A stretch of DNA of 64,000 bases from Inia geoffrensis (taxonomy: Eukaryota > Chordata > Mammalia > Artiodactyla > Iniidae): assembly GCA_036417435.1 (NCBI GenBank), contig CM070902.1, positions 42,554,600 to 42,618,599 on the forward strand, read 5' to 3'. The notes beneath the pieces were generated by a model. It saw only the letters and a program-made list of their open reading frames with translations, made no database searches and was not told where the DNA came from. Position numbers and translations under genes: made by a program. Every line of letters starts with the position of its first letter. Position 1 is the stretch's first letter. Of this stretch, positions 58,736 through 64,000 are shown piece by piece.

Positions 58736-58786
58736 CTCTGTCCCTGAATATACATAGGTACATAGGTATATTCAGGGACAGGGGAA
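58733..58786. repeat. Inverted repeat, 21-bp arms and 12-nt loop
   Basis: Arm 58733-58753 pairs with arm 58766-58786 with a single G-T exception. The perfect core is TCCCTGAATATAC / GTATATTCAGGGA. The loop is ATAGGTACATAG. It belongs to no repeat I recognise. Confidence 0.95.
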
Positions 58787-58971
58787 GTATATTCATCCTT
58801 TACAGATCAAAAGACACCCTATTGGGTTAGAACTTTAAAATTACACCATGTTTTACTTAGTTTTTTAATAAAATTCTCATAATTGACATATTTAGAATTT
58901 TTAAGGCTTAAAAAAATGGACAATTTCTGGGAAGACTGTTAAGGTTTTTTTAAAGAATTTTTGTACCCATT

Positions 58972-59138
58972 TTTTTTTTTAACATCTTTATTGGGGTATA
59001 ATTGCTTTACAGTGGTGTGTTAGTTTCTGCTTTATAACAAAGTGAATCAGTTATACATATACATATGTTCCCATATCTCTTCCCTCTTGCATATCCCTCC
59101 CTCCCACCCTCCCTATCCCACCCCTCCAGGCGGTCACG
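58972..59138 (-). mobile_element. L1 3' UTR portion of chimera
   Basis: Antisense L1 3' end: a T-run, then 'aacatctttattggggtata', 'ctttacagtggtgtgttagt' and 'cccctccaggcggtcac', where it stops abruptly. Same 3' UTR class as the L1s at 18.1, 48.5 and 60.3 kb. Confidence 0.85.
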
Positions 59139-59140
59139 GT

Positions 59141-59376
59141 TTGTTTTTTTTGGTTGTTTGTTTGGTTTGGTTTTGGTTTTTTGGCGGTACACGGGCCTCT
59201 CACTATTGTGGCCTGTCCCATTGTGGAGCATAGGCTCTGGACGCACAGGCTCAGCAGCCATAGCTCACGGACCCAGTTTCTCCGCAGCATGTGGGATCTT
59301 CCCAGACCAGGGCACAGACCCGTGTCCCCTGCATTGGCAGGCGGACCCTCAACCACTGTGCCACCAGGGAAGCCCC
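59141..59376 (-). mobile_element. CHR-type SINE portion of chimera
   Basis: An A/C-rich tail (shown as GGTTTG-type repeats on the plus strand, 59139-59182), then 'gtacacgggcctctcactat', ending GCCACCAGGGAAGCCCC. The tail contains C interruptions rather than pure A. Frames of 84-130 codons across it are shadows. Confidence 0.9.
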
Positions 59377-59386
59377 TGTACCCATT

Positions 59387-60260
59387 CTTGGATTGGGTTG
59401 TTTGTGTTTTTTTTTGATATTGACCTGCATGAGCTGCTTGTAAATTTTGGAGATTAATCCTTTGTTGGTCAGTTGCTTCATTTGCAAATATTTTCTATCA
59501 TTCTGAGGGTTGTCTTTTCGTCTTGTTTATGGTTTCCTTTGCTGTGCAAAAGCTTTTAAGTTTCAGTAGGTCCCATTTATTTATTTTTGTTTTTATTTCT
59601 CTAAGAGGTGGGTCAAAAAGGATCTTGCTGTGATGTATGTCATAGAGTGTTCTGCCTATGTTTTCCTCTAAGAGTTTTATAGTGTCTGGCCTTATATTTA
59701 GGTCTTTTTTTTTTCTTTTTTTTTTTTGGCGTTACGCGGGCCTCTCACTGTTGTGGCCTCTCCCGTTGCGGAGCACAGGCTCCGGAAGCGCAGGCTCCGC
59801 GGCCATGGCTCACAGGCCCAGCCGCTCCACGGCACGTGGGATCTTCCCAGACCGGTGCACGAACCCGCGTCCCCTGCATCGGCAGGCGGACTCTCAACCA
59901 CTGCGCCACCAGGGAAGCCCTATATTTAGGTCTTTGATCCATTTTGAGTTTATTTTTGTGTATGGTGTTAGTGAGTGTTCTAATTTCATTCTTTTATATG
60001 TAGCTGTCCAGTTTTCCCAGCACCACTTATTGAAGAGGCTGTCTTTTCTCCATTATATGTTCTTGTCTCCTTTATAAAAAAAATGGTGACCATATGTGTG
60101 TGGGTTTATCTCTGGGCTTTCTATCCTTTTCCATTGATCTATATTATTTTTTTGTGCCAGTACATACTGTCTTGATTACTGTAGCTTTGTAGTATAGTCT
60201 GAAGTCAGGGAGCCTGATTCCTCCAGCTCTGTTTTTCTTTCTCAACTTTGCTTTGGCTAT
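59387..60260 (-). mobile_element. Inverted 5' part of an L1 (ORF2), twin-priming type
   Basis: Antisense ORF2 text: 'ctgcatgagctgcttgtaaa', 'tgctgtgcaaaagcttttaa', 'gttttcccagcaccacttat', 'cttgattactgtagctttgt'. It ends at 60260 against a sense-strand L1 segment that begins in nearly the same part of ORF2. A SINE interrupts it (59708-59920). Confidence 0.85.
59708..59920 (-). mobile_element. CHR-type SINE (short form), antisense
   Basis: A T-rich tail, 'ttacgcgggcctctcactgt', then the reversed head ending CACCAGGGAAGCCC. The exact 15-bp target duplication TATATTTAGGTCTTT lies at 59693-59707 and 59921-59935. It was inserted into the inverted L1 segment. The 139-codon plus-strand frame (59658-60077) is its shadow. 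Confidence 0.95.
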
Positions 60261-61171
60261 TCATGCAGCTCAGTATCAAAAAAAAAACAAACAATCCAAT
60301 CCAAAAATAGGCAGAACACCTAAATAGATATTTCTCCAAAGTAGATATACAGATTGCCAACAAACACATGAAAGAATGCTCAACATCACTAATCTTTAGA
60401 GATATGCAAATCAAAACTAAAATGAGGTATCACCTCACACCAGTCAGAATGGCCATTAAGAAATCTACAAACAATAAATGCTGGAGAGGGTGTGGAGAAA
60501 AGGGAACCCTCTTGCACTATTGGTGGGAATATAAATTGATACAGCCACTATAGAGAACAGTATGGACGTTCCTCAAAAAACTGAAAATAGAACTACCATA
60601 TGACCCAGCAATCCCACTACTGGGCATACACCCTGAGAAAACCATAATTCAAAAAGAGTCATGTACCACAATGTTCATTGCAGCTCTATTTACAATAGCC
60701 AGGACATAGAAGCAACCTAAGTGTCCATCGACAGATGAATGGATAAAAAAGATGTGGCACATATATACAATGGAATATTACTCAGCCATAAAAAGAAATG
60801 AAATTGAGTTATTTGTAATGAGGGGGAGGGACCTAGAGTCTCTCATACAGAGTGATGTAAGTCAGAAAAACAAATACCGTATGTTAACACATATATATGG
60901 AATCTAAAAAAAAAATGGTTCTGAAGAACATAGGGGCAGGTCAGGAATAAAGATGCAGATGTAGAGAATGGACTTGACCCAGGGAGGGGGAAGGGTAAGC
61001 TAGGATGAAGTGCGAGAGTGTCATGGACATATATACACTACTAAGTGTAAAATAGATAGCTAATGGAAAGCAGCTGCATAGCACAGGGAGATCAGCTCAG
61101 TGCTTTGTGACCACCTAGAGGAGTGGGACAGGGAGGGTGGGAGGGAGACACAAGAGGGAGGAGATATGGGG

Positions 61172-61202
<31 letters not shown>

Positions 61203-61281
61203 GCGGATTGTTATAAAGCAGAAACCAACACACCATTATATATCAATTATACTCCCATAAAGATGTTTAAAAAAAAAAGTA
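60261..61281 (+). mobile_element. Sense 3' part of the same L1 (ORF2 end, 3' UTR)
   Basis: It starts TCATGCAGCTCAGTATC and runs through the ORF2 C-terminus. The Cys-rich motif is present but with Tyr replacing two conserved residues in the 60368-60553 frame. The 3' UTR has a G-rich tract (60981-60993), a (TA)n run (61170-61198), 'ctcccataaagatgttt' and an A tail. With the inverted segment on its left it forms one 5'-inverted L1 insertion. Confidence 0.9.
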
Positions 61282-61545
61282 CCTTTTTCCCCCCAGAAAT
61301 AACCTAAAAGTCCTCAAGAAATATTTTCAAAATAATCTAAACTTTATTATTTTTTCCTTCAGGGCTTTCACATCTCTAGGATGAGATTACCACCAAGGTC
61401 TAATCAGACAAGAAAAATTTTATGGTTATAATAAAGTGCGAAATGGAATATCAAGAGCCAAAAATGTATGCTCCAGAGACCAAGTATGAAGAAAAGTAAG
61501 GAAGGAAAAATAATTATTGCCTGAAGTCATAGAGGCAGGGCTCAT
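61282..61545. other. Unassigned sequence
   Basis: No recognised feature. Confidence 0.3.
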
Positions 61546-61549
61546 GGAG

Positions 61550-62108
61550 GACATGGGACATGAGTCATATCATTATGGTGGATATATGGGACTTATTTTT
61601 GTTTTCTCCCCTTTTTGCCTGTCCAGTGCCATTCTCCCAATTCCGTTTTTCTTTTGGGAAACTTCCACAGTCCCACTTCATTCATTTGGTTTGGATGGGG
61701 ACTAACCCCATCAAGTGCCCCCAATCCATGGGGTGGGCTCTGGCCTGGGGCTTGGCCAATACATAGATTTGTTCAGCGTGTATAATAAATTTAAGCCAAT
61801 AGAGTGAAACATAAGACTTTTACTAGATCATTTGGGAAAGAGCAATTCTCTTTCTACTGGAGTTGCTAAGCTGGTTAGGATGAAGTCTGGAGCTATGGAT
61901 GATGAAACTGACAACTCATAGAAGAACTTTATAGACAGAGACCCAGGACACAAATTCCTGACATGGTATAATGAGTTCTTAGGTCAGTTCATGTCTGGAG
62001 GAACTAGACATCCCCCTGGACTTTTCACTTATTCACAAATTCCTCTTATGGTTCAAGCCAGACTGAGGCTATTGTGTTCCTTATAACTGAAAGAATCCAG
62101 ACTAATAC
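61550..62108 (+). repeat. Possible ancient LTR-like repeat
   Basis: 'gggcttggccaatacataga', 'gggaaagagcaattctcttt', 'ctggagttgctaagctggtt', 'ccctggacttttcacttatt' and the end 'gaatccagactaatacagg' have the order of a widespread old mammalian LTR-type repeat. The family name is not secure. Confidence 0.45.
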
Positions 62109-62385
62109 AGGTATGAATGTGAAATTGGATTAGAATAGGTGGAGAAAAACAACGAAGGCATTAAAATGAGCCACTGTCCGTCACGAGCAAAATCAAGGTG
62201 TAGATACTGCAGGAGCAGTATCTACAATGGAGAGAAGACTGGAAATAATATGTTGAGGCAGAAAATGAGATAAATGTTCCTATTGTTCAGATGGGGCCAA
62301 CAGATGGAAGACTTTAAAAACACATTGATGAAAAACCTTATGCCATTGCTGTCAGGGACTCATTGAAGATTTTTGAGCATTAGCC
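62109..62385. other. Unassigned sequence
   Basis: No recognised feature. Confidence 0.3.
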
Positions 62386-62389
62386 ATAA

Positions 62390-62570
62390 TGATGAGATTA
62401 ATTTATACCTCTATAGTATTTTACAACTTCCATAGTGACTACTTATGCATCATCTTTTTTAATGATCTTTTGAAGACAATATTATTATACCTATTTTAAA
62501 GGTAGGAAACTGGGATTTAGTGAGGTAACAAAACATACTTAATATCACACCTCTGTTGTCTAAACCCTTC
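62390..62570 (-). repeat. MIR SINE
   Basis: 'cctattttaaaggtaggaaa', 'tagtgaggtaacaaaacata' and 'atatcacacctctgttgtct' fit antisense MIR. Confidence 0.7.
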
Positions 62571-62812
62571 AGCACCTTTTTATTATTCTTAGAAAAAACT
62601 CAAACTCCTTACTAGGGGCTACAAATTTCTGCAGGATCTGACCCCTCACTTCCTCTCTAGTTTTAGTCTACTCTTCGTCTTTTATACACTCCCTGCCTTG
62701 TCACATTGCTCCCAGATACTGTGTTGTCTTCCATTTCCTCAAAAGCACCAAGTCTTTCAGGACTCAGAGCCTTAACGCATGCTGTTCCTCTGCCTGGAGG
62801 AACCCATATGTA
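62571..62812 (+). repeat. L2 LINE 3' region fragment
   Basis: 'gaaaaaactcaaactcctta', 'caggatctgacccctcactt' and 'catgctgttcctctgcctgg' follow L2 order in sense orientation. Confidence 0.75.
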
Positions 62813-62827
62813 GTGGACACATACCTG

Positions 62828-63089
62828 GTTTTAAATTTTGTAGTAACTACATTAAAGTAAAAAGAAGCAATGAAGTTAATTTGAACAATGTATTTTAAAT
62901 ATTTAAAATACTTTAAGATGTTATGGATATAAAAATTATTAAATATATGTATGTTCTTTATTTTTCACACAATGTAATTGAAATCTGATGTGTACTTCAC
63001 ACTTACAGTGCATATCAGTTTGGACCAGCCAAATTTCATGTACTAAAATAGGAATATGTGGGTAGTGACTACCATATTGGGCAGCACAG
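62828..63089 (+). mobile_element. hAT-Charlie non-autonomous element (MER5-related ends)
   Basis: 'tttgtagtaactacattaaa', 'ctgatgtgtacttcacactt' and the terminus 'gtagtgactaccatattggg' match the hAT-Charlie group whose ends resemble MER5. The exact family is uncertain. Confidence 0.55.
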
Positions 63090-64000
63090 GTTAAAAGTAT
63101 TTATTTGACTAAATTTAGATTGGCCTAAATCTAATTTCTCTCCTGGACACCAGTGCATGGATTTAGCAGGAAAAGTAGAACAAATGCAGAACAAATAAAG
63201 GAGTTACATTATGTCTGAATATCTGAATTACAATGTGGGTTAAGAGTTTCAACTCCTTCAGTCTCCCCATATTTACAAATCACTTAAAATATTGTCTGGT
63301 ACAAAATAAGAACACAAAGAGTGTGAATTATATTTATTATCTTTAATAGCAGGGACAGAATGAGGGCCCAAGTCTCCTGACTTCTAGCCAAATGCCCTTT
63401 CCAGAATCCCAGGGGGCCTCCCATGTTAGCAATATATGCTAAGAATACAATGTCATGGGTATCTGCCAGCATTATGAAAACTTGCACACTGGATTCCTGG
63501 TATTGTAAGGTGTGAGATGCTTCAAATCACCTGCCTGCAAAACAAAATACTGAAAAACAAAACAATTTCATTTTCCCAGATTGACCTTTAATTCTATGCG
63601 TGCTGCTTCAACTCTGCAGCCCTGGCTGCTAAGAACTCTGATATTCTTATTAAAGATTCAAGATCAGGCTTGTGAGCAGGAAGCACTGGATGCCTGTCAT
63701 GGATGAAAGTCAGTGATGGGAAGTTGAGTTTGTATGTGAATATAATCCCATCAGTGAAAAGACTTAATGAAGCCAGAGTTGAGCAGCATCCCACTAATGA
63801 TTCAACTGAGAAAATGAAGACAAAATATTTCATAACCCTCTTTTAATAACATCCTCAGAACTGACAACTGGGGGAAAAATGCATTTTCTTAAAACAATGA
63901 CATTTTGGGGACAGCCACAGTAACCAAATCAAAGCCAGATTATTACATGGAGGGGACAGGATGATAGTGAATAGTTAAATACCTAATGAAGTCTATTTTC
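63090..64000. other. Unassigned sequence at window end
   Basis: About 0.9 kb with no confident repeat; a weak MIR trace at 63250-63400 is possible. A 79-codon minus-strand frame (63594-63833) has no motif. Confidence 0.3.

Larger units (their letters stand above)
58962..59386 (-). mobile_element. SINE-L1 chimera flanked by one target-site duplication
   Basis: Read on the minus strand, a full SINE head and tail (59376 down to about 59141) is fused to the last ~165 bp of an L1 3' UTR (about 59138-58981) and its poly(A). The exact direct repeat TGTACCCATT flanks the pair (58962-58971 and 59377-59386). The SINE 5' end abuts one copy and the L1 poly(A) abuts the other, and there is no separate duplication between the two parts. 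Inference: the reverse transcriptase switched from L1 RNA to SINE RNA during one insertion. Confidence 0.75.

Noticed and set aside
59658..60077. 139-codon plus-strand frame
   Set aside because: Runs through an antisense CHR-type SINE and flanking L1. The same peptide pattern recurs at 12.4-12.7, 49.0-49.3 and 59.1-59.4 kb because the repeat recurs.

Overview
This 64-kb window is mammalian nuclear DNA, most likely from a whale or dolphin (hippopotamus cannot be excluded). The evidence is seven tRNA-derived SINEs of the cetacean/hippo CHR type, with heads beginning GGGCTTCCCTGGTGGCGCAG. They sit alongside cetartiodactyl-type L1 3' ends and older eutherian repeats: MIR, L2, MER5A, MER20, Tigger and MLT1. 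I recognise no intact protein-coding gene, no exon with convincing splice context and no functional RNA gene. The window reads as a gene desert or the inside of a very large intron. The many short open frames are repeat shadows or chance frames.

Layout. 0-10 kb: L1 3' ends, L2/MIR fossils, MER5A, MER20 and an old antisense L1. 10-18 kb: an internally deleted L1 carrying a nested MLT1 solo LTR and a SINE, both with target-site duplications, then further MLT1 LTRs, one inserted in another. 18-31 kb: two truncated L1 3' ends, many MIR/L2 fossils, two long repeat-free stretches, and a minus-strand retrocopy of an unidentified mRNA tail (about 27.0-28.0 kb). 31-37 kb: back-to-back old L1 fragments on both strands, one hosting a long SINE, an L2 3' end and a long (AT)n/(GT)n microsatellite. 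39.9-46.5 kb: a near full-length L1 (about 6.6 kb) with 5' UTR, broken ORF1 and broken ORF2. 46-57 kb: MIR/L2 fossils, two antisense L1 3' ends (one hosting a SINE), MLT1 remnants and a short CHR-2-like SINE. 57-61.3 kb: the most informative part, with a compact Tigger element keeping both terminal inverted repeats and a scrap of transposase coding sequence, a strong inverted repeat beside a (TA)n tract, a SINE-L1 chimera inside one target-site duplication, and an L1 with a 5' inversion of the twin-priming type. 61-64 kb: an LTR-like fossil, MIR, L2 and an hAT element.

The window therefore holds no pathway or operon. It is a layered record of retrotransposition and DNA transposition. L1 machinery encoded elsewhere would have mobilised the SINEs, the retrocopy and the chimera. 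None of the L1 copies here can encode intact ORF1p or ORF2p. I found no previously undescribed biological system. The best leads are the SINE-L1 chimera, the unidentified retrocopy, the Tigger remnant, two strong hairpins and the duplicated 5' UTR of the L1. Repeat family names come from recalled consensus patterns, not from a search, and element edges are usually good to about 10-30 bp unless a target-site duplication is quoted.
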